Assembly (NCBI GenBank): GCA_018340375.1
Contig: JAFFJZ010000001.1
Coordinates: forward strand, 58,086,001 to 58,150,000
Direction of reading: 5' to 3'
DNA from: Gonatopus flavifemur
Lineage: Eukaryota > Arthropoda > Insecta > Hymenoptera > Dryinidae
DNA: 64,000 nucleotides
In this document: positions 50,700 through 62,387 of the stretch, one piece after another
How the letters are laid out: each line of letters begins with the position of its first letter
Numbering within the stretch: position 1 is the stretch's first letter
Notes under the pieces: generated by a model
What the model was told of the DNA's origin: nothing
The model's input: the letters and a program-made list of their open reading frames with translations, nothing else
The model's database searches: none
Position numbers and translations under genes: made by a program

Positions 50700-50978
50700 A
50701 TTGAGATAATGAGTGATTCGCGAAGGAAGTATAGCTTTGGCGAAGGTAGACCGTCGTGCGGCGATCAATGTGGGGGCCTGTGTAGGGCCCCGGGAGGCCC
50801 CGTGGGCTCGTGTTGATGTAGTATAAGGTACCCTCGTACCAGCAAACCGGTCCTTCTTCTGTACTCCGTGCTGCATCAGGACCTCCTTGATTCTCGACTT
50901 GGTTACTGCATTGGCGTAGACCTTCGAAGCGTGGGTGAAGCACCCTCCTTGCCAAAGTTCCTCGTATACCGTTGCCAT
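50700..50978 (-). pseudogene. Coding-like segment with a frame change, unidentified protein
   Basis: From an ATG at 50978 one minus-strand frame runs with GC-rich third positions (MATVYEELWQGGCFTHASKV ... VLMQHGVQKKDR). Near 50850 that quality stops, and the next frame (shift of -1) takes over with the same codon bias (VCWYEGTLYYINTSPRGLPG ... RQSYTSFANHSLSQ) until about 50700. The changeover takes less than about 30 bp, too short for an intron. The block is clearly less AT-rich than its flanks. It may be a gene exon with an indel (pseudogene), an assembly error or a recoded gene. I do not recognise the protein. Confidence 0.4.
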
Positions 50979-51841
50979 GTATTTTCAAATCTCTTTTTTA
51001 TCATTCATTTGGAAAGAATCTTATGCGTGGCGTTGATTCTGCTAACACTTTGAGGGAGGAATCAATTCGGAAATTCGAAATAAATTCTAATGGGAAGTAT
51101 AATGAAAATTCAGGGTGTTGTTGCACGGGGGTGACATGGAAGACGTTCGAACGTCGGATTATGATTGATGTCCAACATAATAATATTAACGATACTTCGG
51201 ATTTCGTGCATCCCACTATTTCTCATCGATACGATTAATGGATAAGCTTGGAATCTGGTCTAAATCCAAATTGTAACGATCGTATGCCTATACTCATTGA
51301 ATCTTGCCACGTTTTTCGTCGGTGACTTCTCTTCCTTTCACTCCCTCTCTCCCTCACCTTTCCATTCAGGTCACTAACCTCGGACCGTTTCGCGGGATGC
51401 TGTTCACATGCATAATGAAAAAAAGGAAGAAAGAGAAAAAGATCCAACAGCGAAAAAGCACGTTCTTTTACGTATGCGAGTGCCACTGCATCAGTGTATA
51501 ATGAGCTCATGATCAATTACAAGATGTACTAAAATTATCTCGTATTTGCGAGTGAATTATTATCATGAGATTTTATCGTGCCGATGGAGAGTTTACGCAG
51601 TTTGGAATTATACATTCGAGTCGCGGTTCGGAAATTTGATGTCATTGGTGGTCTTTCCTCCCTAATAGTCGTTTTTTGTTGTGTCTTTGTTCTTGAATCG
51701 CGCTAGAGAAATGCTCTAATGTCGTCACTTCCATACAAGTGGTACGACGACAGATATCAGAAACGAGTTATATGTTATGGTGCTTCTTTCAACCAAGCTG
51801 GATAAGAACTATGCGCAACTGTAATTGGAATCAAGTGCACA

Positions 51842-51907
51842 CCCACGCTCATACCTAGAAGAAATCAAACATGCTGTCGACAGTGCTCCTGAAGAAGATG
51901 AACGTTT
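51842..51907 (+). repeat. Dispersed repeat, copy 1
   Basis: ACCCACGC...AATCAAACAT...GTGCTCCTGAAGAAGATGAACG resembles a segment at 54795-54868 in the same order. No element ends are visible; it may be a fragment of an older retroelement or a duplication. Confidence 0.4.
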
Positions 51908-54794
51908 TGTGCATTCGAATACCGTTAAATCGCTACTCCGTTATCATCAATTCCCACACAACACATTGTCAATATCGATATTCAAAGCGAGATTAACAAC
52001 ACAGTCAACAACCATGCTGAGATAATGACCTGACCATTGAGTTGAATAATTATTCATCATAATATAATCAATCATACGAGATTAATGGGAATCGTGATGA
52101 ATCGAGTCTATATCAATAGCATCAAAAGTGGAAGAATCAAGTGATATCGATCAACGAAGAAATCAGCATATGTAGGTGAATAAATTACGCACGGTAACAG
52201 AATTCCTCCATGTTCACGTGTGAGCAAATCTGATCCATTAAGACCGGTTTCTTTTGCATAGGATTCTAGTCTTTCGTAATTTCTTGACTCTTCCTCTTCT
52301 TCTTCTTTTTCCATTTTGAGCTCTCGTTGAATTGATTTGAGTTGAAGAAGTCCGTGCGATTCTCCAAGTTCTTTTCAAATGTTTCTGCTGGCTTCATGAT
52401 TGTAATTGGAATGTTTTCTATCGGTTTTCAAATATATCTTGTACATCAACGAAATATTCTCCTCGTCGTAATCAAATACGCGTTCAATAACTGTAGGTAT
52501 ATCTTTTTTTGTGGCGTGACAAAGTACATAATTCCATGTGCATTATTTTTAGTGACGACAGAAGAACGGGAAAAATATAAAATGTCTGTAATGAGAACGA
52601 AGTGAAATAATTGACTGTAGCAAGTAATGGGGTACTATTTACGTATTACGTTACGGTATTTATCTTCCTCCTCTTCATACTATAATAGACTTGCTCTGAA
52701 GTATTGAAAAACAAAAGGGAAAGATACTGTGAGGTAGCAAGGGAGTGTTGCAAAAATATTTCCTCAACAAAAAAATACCCTTTTATGTTCATTTATGTGC
52801 GTGTATTATGTTTTATTCCACCATTATGACACGCCAGCCGTGTTGCGTTCGTGCAATTTGATCTGGGTACAAGATGTTGGCTTTTTGAAAATATTTTCCA
52901 ACAAATAACAATTGAGTGCTATTTTTGTTTTCTCTTCCTAGCGTATACATGGAATACAACATGGTGTGACTCAAAGACGATAAGAAACCCCTTTGACTGA
53001 CTTTTATGATGCGCATAAGCTTGCGCTTAAACTTCATGTGACGAAATTTTCATCAGAAGTTAAGTACTAGGTAAATCAAGGTGGTAATTACCGTTAATAA
53101 CTATGATTTACAATGAACTATGGCATTAAACTGGTATTCGATACCAGTGAACCAACTTATGGACTTGAAGCACATCACCCGGTACGTTACGTCGCATTCC
53201 CGTGGAATTTAGGTTGATATTTAGCAGACATGCACACCTCGTGATACGACGCACAAATCACAAAGAGGTAACAAAAGTATGTTCGGGTGGTAAATCGTAA
53301 AATACTCAAGCATTCCTCTGTTGCATCTCTATGAAGCTTCTTCCTCGTACCACGTGGCATCCATAAGTCTTCCATCTATTCATTCAAATTCCACAGAGAT
53401 ATGACGTAAGGCACCGAATGGTGTCTCGTACTTATCGTCGTAAATTATCACGTAACGTATGCTTTTATATCGCTACATTCCATTCGAGATTCGATTTATG
53501 TTTCAATCAAATCGGTTGTAGAGGCGATAAACTCACACTTTTTTCTTATAATTGACAAAATTAGGGTTTCATTGATCGATGGGGTACATGAGGTAAATTT
53601 AGTGCTGTGTAGCAATACGCCAGCTGAATAAATCTTTCCCTCGTCAAGAAAAATTGAATAATTTTCATGCGGGAGCTGAGCAAGAGCTGACAGAGCTGTT
53701 ATTTTTCTTAAACAACTTGATAAAAACATTCTAGGCGGTCCTTTGACGGTCCAAGCGATGCATGACGATCTCATAACAATTTCATCCATTAGACTTGTGT
53801 GTTTTGTCTAGAATAGTTGATATTCAAATAAAATTTCAATATGAAAGAGAAAACTAATTTTCACGCGCACAAATCTCAAGAGAATATAGATTCTTATACT
53901 ATCGAACGGAACTGTTTGAGGTATATTTTGAATATACGGAATAAAATAATCGAATGTTTTATTAAATTCAATGCAGTGGACTTTCATGATAGTGTGAAGT
54001 ACAATCTAGTCGTTTCAGAACCACCCAACAGTGGAAAGGTCACAGAATCATTGTATTAAGGACAAATAATCGTATGTTATTATTACTTGCATGCATTATC
54101 ATAACTTATTGTAATACGTATGATATATATGAGACTCTGAAAACAATAATACGGTGCTACTCTTGCATATATTAGAATGGATGATGAATTACTCTTTTAG
54201 GTTGAGTTCTGTACGCAACATATCAATTCGGTTGCTCGTTCGACAATGAACACCAATTTTCACCAGCATAGATCCAAATTATGTGTGCGATAAAGGGCAT
54301 CTGAAAACCTTCCTTCATAAAACTCTCCTCGATCTTTCATGTTTATCATTTATCCAAACAATTTAATCACAACATGAATATACAGAGTTACAGTGTGAAC
54401 TGAATCAATAAATGCATTCTTTGATTGTTATGGAAGTAATTAGAAGATGGAAATTTGGATCGAAAAAACTACATTGAAGACATTTGGTAGTTCTGTGACC
54501 CTGAGTTCACTGAACCGTGACTTCTCAAAGGGGCCGTCCATGCAAACACTACTTTCTGTAGTTTCTACAGAAACACCTATCAATATCACCCTTGAATTTT
54601 CAATACACGTGTACAAGACATGAAACACCATGGTCTTCATATATCCTTCACGTCCCCAATATTCCATTCTATTTCATTGATATGCATTTATGGACTTTTT
54701 GAATCCAATTACTCGAAAATTGTTTTCTCCCATATATGAAAGGGCGAACGGAGAACAAGTGACTTTTCGTCAGATAAACGAAAATCGAACGATC

Positions 54795-54868
54795 ACCCAC
54801 GCATGTATGCGCATACACATAAAGGGAATCAAACATTGTCGGTAGTGCTTCTGAAGAAGATGAACGTT
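54795..54868 (+). repeat. Dispersed repeat, copy 2
   Basis: ACCCACGC...AATCAAACATTGTCGGTAGTGCTTCTGAAGAAGATGAACG, the partner of the segment near 51.87 kb. Confidence 0.4.
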
Positions 54869-55645
54869 CGATGCAAGGAAGTGCCGTTAGACCACCACCA
54901 TGTTGTCAACGATTGTCAGCTTTGCCGGAGAGAAGCGTTTCTCAACTCTCAACCACAGTTCGCGATGGAAGGAGCCGCAAAGATATAAGTGGATACACCA
55001 TATACCCATACACAGCATACATATTGACTTATACGTATAAGTGGCACACGCATGCACGTAAGTACGGGGCGTTTTATATGCACTTACACCCACCTGCGCC
55101 ACCCGCTCGAAAGCTGAATGCATACAGTCGCGTTCGTTGCTCGATTGCTCTTGTATATAATTCACACGAGGTAATGGTAGGGGGAGTCAGATACTGTTAA
55201 CCTCTGTCAGGCGATCCGACAGGGAAGATTCTACGCTGCACGTCGGAGTTTTCTTACTTTTTCACCGACCTTCTTATATTCTTTCTCTCGATTACGTAAA
55301 ATTTTCATATTTTCAGATCCAACGTAAACCAATGGGATTCAGTAGGTCAAGCAGATCGATACGTAAATCGGTCGATCCATTTATCTATATTTGCATCTTC
55401 ATGGTCTATGGGCTTACGTTAACTCGACTTCCGTGAGCTGCGATGAACTTCGTTTACGTCTGAAAACGGACAATCCGTGACAGGATAGTGGAACGTATGT
55501 CTCGTCAGATAATACGTATGGGGTTACAGGTACTTTACGACGTGAATGAAAAATCTATCTCTCGTGTGACTGCCGATCAATGCGTAACGGAGATCTCTGA
55601 AGTCAGATTTATTAAGATCTTGTGGCGTAGATTAAATCTCTGCAC

Positions 55646-55661
55646 GAGAGAGAGAGAGAGA
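55646..55661. repeat. Short (GA)n microsatellite
   Basis: About eight GA units. Confidence 0.8.
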
Positions 55662-56134
55662 TAACTACCTGACTTCAGAAATTATAAAATATCTGCGTAA
55701 AATTAGTACACGATATATAGGTAATTTTGTAAAATGAGAATACGATATGGCGCACACACCCATCGCTCTCAACGATCAATTAACTTTATCCACGTAAACT
55801 AGAGACGTGCTCGCTTGGTTTTGTAAAAAGAATCGTCGTCACTTTGCGATGGTTTGAATCGTTCAAGTGTCGCCTTTATCCATGCCTACGGATCCAATGA
55901 ATATCGGCTCTCGAGAAAATCCAATACGTTCTCGTGGTGTTCTCAAAAGCGATACGCACCCTGCTCTGTGTCAATCAAAATGTCAACGCTATCGTCGAAA
56001 CATTTCTAAGTCCATCTACCGGTGAGGATAACAGAAACAAGCATGCGTGTAGCCCTTAGCTGTAGCACTTTTGTAGCCTTAGGAATTCGAACGTTAATTG
56101 AATAATTTGCATTTCGTCTGGTTGCTTCCGGCAG

Positions 56135-56184
56135 GTAACGCAGGTGTGACGGTAGGAGGTCAGGGAGAACCTTTCCGCCCAAAG
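56135..56184 (+). CDS. Candidate 50-bp internal exon
   Basis: Bounded by a good acceptor (TTGCTTCCGGCAG) and a consensus donor (CCAAAG|GTAACT). One frame, entered with two bases, reads NAGVTVGGQGEPFRPK and exits in phase 0. The other two frames contain stops. Supporting neighbours were not found. Confidence 0.3.
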
Positions 56185-58302
56185 GTAACTTATAATCTTC
56201 TGACCTACTGTAGGAAATACTTACGATCATGGGAGATTCGAAAAATCCAATCTCAAATAAAAATACCTTTTTCTCATGAGAAAACTTTACCGTTGTGTAT
56301 AAAATATTGCGTCATTCGAGGATGCGATTTATCGACCCGGTTGGATTCACGAGTCGTCGGAGTATATCGAAGAGGAGGGAGAAAAATAAATGACATGTGT
56401 AGAGTATCGAGACATCCCCAACGATTAGTAACACTTCCCCTATCAGGGAATTTATTGGTTAGAAGGAGAGTGAAAAAACATTTTGCATGTACTTTGTGCT
56501 GAACGCACGCGATCGAGTTCTTTCTTAAGGAATTTCACCTAGGTGGAAATACACCCTGCTATATCGAAGAGGAAGAGGGCACGAGGGGACCGGTTATTGC
56601 TCGGCATTCCTGATCGTCGGCCAGATGTCATCGGCCAAGGCAACCTCGCGGAAAAAAGCAACGAGAGGGCATCGACTTTAATGCGACGATATCGGTTTTA
56701 ACGGTTCACCAAATATCTTTTCAACTTCACACTCGCCACCTTAATTTCCGAGTTCCCTTACAATAAGCAGTCTCTAATTCATGAGGTCACTCTCCTATCG
56801 AGATACACAATGACAACGAACCAACGAATTGAACAACATTCGCAGAACAAACGATAAATTTTCATAATGATTATATTGACATTAAATAAATTACAGGTTA
56901 CGGCTGACGATTATAAAGGATTCTCGGTATTTCGCAAGGCCAACAACAGGATCCCTCACGCAACAAAGAATACCAGTACCTTATACTCGATGACCACAGT
57001 TGGTGATCTTTCTTCCTTTTTTCCAAATTGCGCAGAAGCGTAGCAAGAAACCATGAGATTCGTAGAAACAAATGAAACGAGACACGCGACATAAGATTCC
57101 TACATTCGATACATTGATTTTCAACGTCTTCAACTACTATTCCGATACTTACGAAATCAGAAAACCTGTTCTCTCTCGTTTCCTACTGTTCGGATTCCAA
57201 AAATATTTTCTACCGACATTATCGTTCTTCTAAGATTCGATGAAAGTATTTGAATATCTCGCATTTGAATATGTTCCACCTTGCAACGAGAAAACCCAAG
57301 CCCATAAATGTTTATCTGCATTTATAAATGGGAAACGAGAATGGGAAACAAGTGACCAAACTGGTTAGAACGGAGAAAGTCATTGAGTTTAACTATGGAA
57401 AGAATCTTGGTTCAATGAATTTCAAGTGCATCAATTCCCGTCCAGTCGTATTTCATTGATAAGATAAAATGATCGTTTGTGTTTTATTTGGGACTCAATT
57501 TGAATTTATGCTTTATGAAATAAGAGATTTTTCTTGAACCTCGCGTAGGTATCGAATGAAATTTGACGATCGACCGTGATCGATGAACGCAAGAAACAAG
57601 TTAGGAGGATGAAATCGATCCTAAGGAAACGAGGAAGCCATTTGTCGATTCTTTAGTTCCTGTTACGTACGGACATTAAGAATTGGTAGCCAGACGGATG
57701 TAGGATGTACACACACCCTACACTTGTGCTCACCAAAGCATAGGCGTGGCACCGTCGCTGGAAGAGGTATAGCGTAGAGTAAGTCGTTTTATGCATATAT
57801 CATCGACACAGTCGAAGAACACGATCAATTGACCGTTTCCATCAAAGTCCTTCTCTAGTGACAGTGAACTTGTACTTTTATACCGGATGCAATAATCTTA
57901 CGTTCGTGAGCAAAAACTCCAAGGTCGCGTGGTTTCGTTCGTTATTAATGAAACATAAAAGAGAGAACGAAAAAACGGTATCCTATCGTTAAATCATTTA
58001 AATTTCCCTTCATCGTTGAAGTTGAAAATTCAATTCACAGACTTTGTATTCTTCGACAACAGTTTTGATATACTGATAAAACGCTGTTTTATATGCCCTG
58101 TACAAACGAAACATTTCTCATTGTTTTCAAGTTACGATGAGTCTGTTGTAGAGAATGCGAGAATTGTAGAGATAACGCGAGAATGAATTAGATTTATTGC
58201 GTGTCGATCGAGGTAGCTTGGTTGAAAGTTGCAACTTGGCAGTGGCCCGCAGGAAGAAGGACCCTATGTATTTTTTATCACGGCAGGATACCATCCTGGA
58301 GA

Positions 58303-58351
58303 GGAAGAAGAAGAAGAAGAAGAAGCAGAAGAAGAAAGAGAAGAAGAAAAG
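58303..58351. repeat. (GAA)n microsatellite
   Basis: GAAGAAGAA units with a few interruptions. They create Glu-, Arg- or Lys-rich open frames on the + strand that are artefacts of the repeat. Confidence 0.9.
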
Positions 58352-59290
58352 CAGTCAAAGAGGGACTACCTGCGTTCGAGAATAAATACTTATCCCCGCG
58401 ACTTTATCACTGCCTCGAGCAGAGTGCATATACACATGTACGTATAAACACGTAAAAACTTTTACACTGGTACGAACATACGGGCGCTGCGTGTTCCATG
58501 AACGTTCACGCATATACAGGATGCGTGACATGTACGAGAGTCCCAAGCATAATTCGCGTCATTGTGAGCTGTGGAGGCAAACAGAAAGGAGTAAAAAAAA
58601 CATATTTCGACAGAGGTCTGACCCGAAGTTAAGTGAAATCCAGGGTAATTCACATTCGAGCTCTGATTGCAGTTTAAAAGGAAGATTTCAGACGTTTGTA
58701 GGATATTTTTATAAACGATCGAGATGAAGGTTTGATATTCTCCTCTGACAAGAGAGAGTGATCGTTGTCGTGATATTCAAATATATGGATACGCGATCGA
58801 ATCAACGGAATGAATCATTGATTATATCGCTGGGAGAGTGAAAATTATCAACAATGTCTCTCGAAATTTTCCTTGTGATTGATTCTGGTATTCGATAATG
58901 TGTGAGGTTTCTCAATTCTGTCCATGAATTGATGTTTCTTCTTCTTTTTCTCAATGGAGCATCAATCGATAATTCACGATGATGTCACAGGAGAAATTAA
59001 AAGACTCAGACTCGAACGTTGATTTCGAGTCCGAAGGTATAGATTTACCGTGTTGGCGTGTCTCCTAAGGGTCTTGTTCTTATACCAGCAAGTTTTTTAT
59101 TTTTCGTTCTTCAGCGACTCATAAGATCACGTTGTGGTTATACGAGGCTTCGCCCTCGATGAAAGGAACGCCTGGGGATTTTTAATTTCGTAACCAACAA
59201 TAACAACGAAGGCCGAGGACAACGACGACGAGGAGTGACGGTATCGATCGCAATTACTGCAGCCAACAGCAGCAAACAGGAAAAGCAGTC

Positions 59291-59509
59291 ATGGAGGTTC
59301 TGTTGTGGTATAAGAGAACGCGGAACAACCGTCACAAACAGATGTCGTTCCTTGGAATGCCGACAACTGATCGTATGGCGAAGTATAAGGGGTTGTTGGT
59401 TCCTAAACTCGTTCTGGAACCAGTGGAACGAGAAGGTCTCAGGATTCTTAGAACGGAATATTTCATATCTCAACCGTTTTGCTGTCAAGTGTTCGAACAG
59501 GAAAAATGA
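59291..59509 (+). CDS. Possible small open frame, unidentified
   Basis: An ATG-initiated frame of 72 codons with fairly GC-rich third positions (MEVLLWYKRTRNNRHKQMSF ... ISQPFCCQVFEQEK). It lacks a signal peptide or known motif. It lies in a patch of higher GC that also opens other frames, so coding status is uncertain. Confidence 0.25.
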   Translation: MEVLLWYKRTRNNRHKQMSFLGMPTTDRMAKYKGLLVPKLVLEPVEREGLRILRTEYFISQPFCCQVFEQEK

Positions 59510-60877
59510 AGTTTATTTTCGTACTCACTGTATTTAGAATACAGAAGAAGAATCCAACACCCACATACCCAGAACCAGAAAGATAAGAACTCATAATAAA
59601 TAAGCTTCATTCTCTTACGTAAGACAAGAAATCGTGAATACAGTCCGCTTTCCGAATAGGGTATTTCCGATCCTAGCAGAAAACGTTCTAGGAATTCTTT
59701 GCACCATTACGAGGCCTTACCAGGTTTCGAAAGTCCCGCATCAAGGACAGAGATTTGAGTGTGAAAACGGAGTACTCGGAGTGCGAATTGTGCACAAAAT
59801 TTCATGAGAATTCAGAATAATTCTATACTCTTCTAACAACAAAAGGTCTGAATCTTCATAGGACTTTTTACGATGTGTTTTTAGTATACATTCGAATCCT
59901 CAATTTCTCCCTCAAGCAATCCGACTAGAGCTAATCATCGACAATGTTTACAAATTCATTATAAATGCTAACAACGTATCTCGAGATTTTTTTTTCATAG
60001 AAATACAGAATTTTTTGAAGGTTGTAATTTACGATTATGTGATATTTTACGACGACCCGGAGTCTTCGAATGATTCCTTTGAAGGTAAAAGTGGGGATTG
60101 AATTTATGCTTGCATCGCGACATACGGGTCTCAGCGAGATCAAAATGCTGTAAGATCTGTTTTCGTCGTCAGCTGCTGGGCTGCTCATCCTCCGCAAGAT
60201 CGACGTGTCTTTTATTGGTGCAAGCCCGTTATTCGTTTATACAGGAATACCAGCAGTATCTCAGCCAATTATTCAGTATTTATTTGTTTCGAGATCGATT
60301 AATCTGTATGTAGCGCGGCATCCCTCGTTTCGTGTTCCCATGATCGCCTCGTAATTTTCATAGAAAGGCAAAAAACGAGACAGCAACAACGCATGATGGT
60401 AATGGAGAGAAAGTGTGATACCGTACACGAGCGAGACATTTCGGACGATCATGCATGTGATTCGTATTGCTTACGCGTGGGCGTAAAGGTTCGATCAATT
60501 GATTGCGGATGCTGGATATACCTTCGGTACTGCTGTTGAAAATTTTACGAATCGTCGAAAGATTGCTTGTTGATAAAGTCTTTACATCATCGTACGTGGT
60601 GTAATTGAAGTACCAAGGATATTTTGTGTTTGTGTGCGCGGATGTTGTGTTTGGAAATGAGAACGTTAAAAGGGGACTTGGAACATGTACAATCGTGGGT
60701 ATGAAGATTTATTCCTCTCTATGTGCATTGAACGTGAGACCCCATTACACGTTGCGTACTTTTACAACTGTCATTCATATGAGAAGTTGATGCGCGAATA
60801 GTATAAATGTGTCGGTAATTGCTCATCCCTAAATCAGAGTGACATACAAATTTCGGTACCTACGTCGGTGTCCTATA

Positions 60878-62385
60878 CAGGGTGATTCAAAATTCGCGCA
60901 CTCTTTTTTGGGAGTAGATTCCTGATGAAATTCTAAAACGATTTGTCCTTTTGCACAATGCTCTCCGACGCATAATTTCCAAGATATAATTAATTAAAGT
61001 TGACTAATTATGAGGTGGATCCATCGGTCATTCAGGAGCGTCATAACAGAACAAGAGAGGAAGGTGCTTGCAGAGGGCGCTCATACGACCAGCTGATCGG
61101 TATAATCGATACGATTTACCAACATACAAATTGGTAAATTTTCTATGTAGAACGATTGAATTCGTCGACACTGTGGAAAAATTGATTATTGTCATGAACT
61201 CTTATCACGATATGCTGTAGGTGAAAGTTGTAATTTCAGTAATGATTTTTATTACGCAGACAAATGTAAAATAGTGTTATTTCGTAGGGATAGGGATTCA
61301 AGTGGGAAAAAAAAGTATAACTACTCGTTTTCAATCAGAATTTTCATGTAAAAAAGAAAACATGAGAATTTTCATTCATCCGATACCCAATTTGAACGGT
61401 TTGATTAGTAAGTTTAACACGAGAGATTGGATTCCGAATCCTGTATTCTGATTGGTCGAGAATCAATGTATATTAGATCAATCCTCGGCCGTTTCAAATG
61501 ATTCTTCTGAAGAATGTGTTTTCGACTTATCCCAACCACAACATTGAACAATGATGAATTTATTCGAATTCACCCTTTTTACATCATTCGATGATTATAA
61601 AGGGTTTATCGAACGTTAATAACTTACTTCAACTTGTACGTAATTAACGTTCGATAAACCCTTTATAATCATCGAATGATGTAAAAAGGGTGAATTCGAA
61701 TAAATTCATCATTGTTCAATGTTGTGGTTGGGATAAGTCAAAAACACATTCTTCAGAAGAATCATTTGAAACGGCCGAGGATTGATCTAATATACATTGA
61801 TTCTCGACCTATCAGAATACAGGATTCGGAATTCAATCTCTTGTGTTAAACTTACTAATCAAACCGTTCAAATTGGGTATCGGATGAATGAAAATTCTCA
61901 TGTTTTCTTTTTTACATGAAAATTCTGATTGAAAACGAGTAGTTATACTTTTTTCTCCCACTTGAATCCCTATCCCTCCGAAATAACACTATTTTACATT
62001 TGTCTGCGTGATAAAAATCATTACTGAAATTACAACTTTCACCTACAGCATATCGTGATAAGAATTCATGACAAGAATCAATTTTTCCACAGTGTCGACG
62101 AATTCAATCGTTCTACAGAGAAAATTTACCAATTTGTATGTTGGTAAATCGTATCGATTATACCGATCAGCTTATCGTATGAGCGCCCTCTGCAAGCACC
62201 TTCCTCTCTTGTTCTGTTATGACGCTCCTGAATGACCGATGGATCCACCCCATAATTAGTAAACTTTAATTAATTATATCTCGGAAATTATGCGTCGAAG
62301 AGCATTGTGCAAAAGGACAAATCGTTTCAGAATTTCATCAGGAATCTACTCCCAAAAAAGAGTGCGCGAATTTTGAATCACCCTG
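60878..62385. mobile_element. 1,508-bp palindromic fold-back element
   Basis: Left arm 60878-61620 and right arm 61643-62385 (743 bp each) are inverted copies around a 22-bp centre. The ends are CAGGGTGATTCAAAATTCG and its complement, each flanked by TA (60876-60877 and 62386-62387). In about 430 outer bases I counted 12 mismatches and no indel, so the arms are about 97% identical and exactly equal in length. There is no long open frame. TA flanks fit a Tc1/mariner-type target, so it is probably a non-autonomous element of that kind. Transcription would give a long hairpin RNA. Confidence 0.85.
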
Positions 62386-62387
62386 TA

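Larger units (their letters stand above)
50979..56134. other. Stretch without supported genes
   Basis: Contains a short (GA)n at 55646-55661 and a pair of similar segments near 51.87 and 54.84 kb. I see no convincing coding exon on either strand. Confidence 0.45.
56185..60877. other. Stretch without firmly supported genes
   Basis: Holds the (GAA)n repeat at 58303-58351 and a less AT-rich patch at about 59.1-59.5 kb with one possible small frame. I see nothing else. Confidence 0.45.

Noticed and set aside
58197..58455. Overlapping Glu/Arg/Lys-rich frames
   Set aside because: Produced by the GAA microsatellite.
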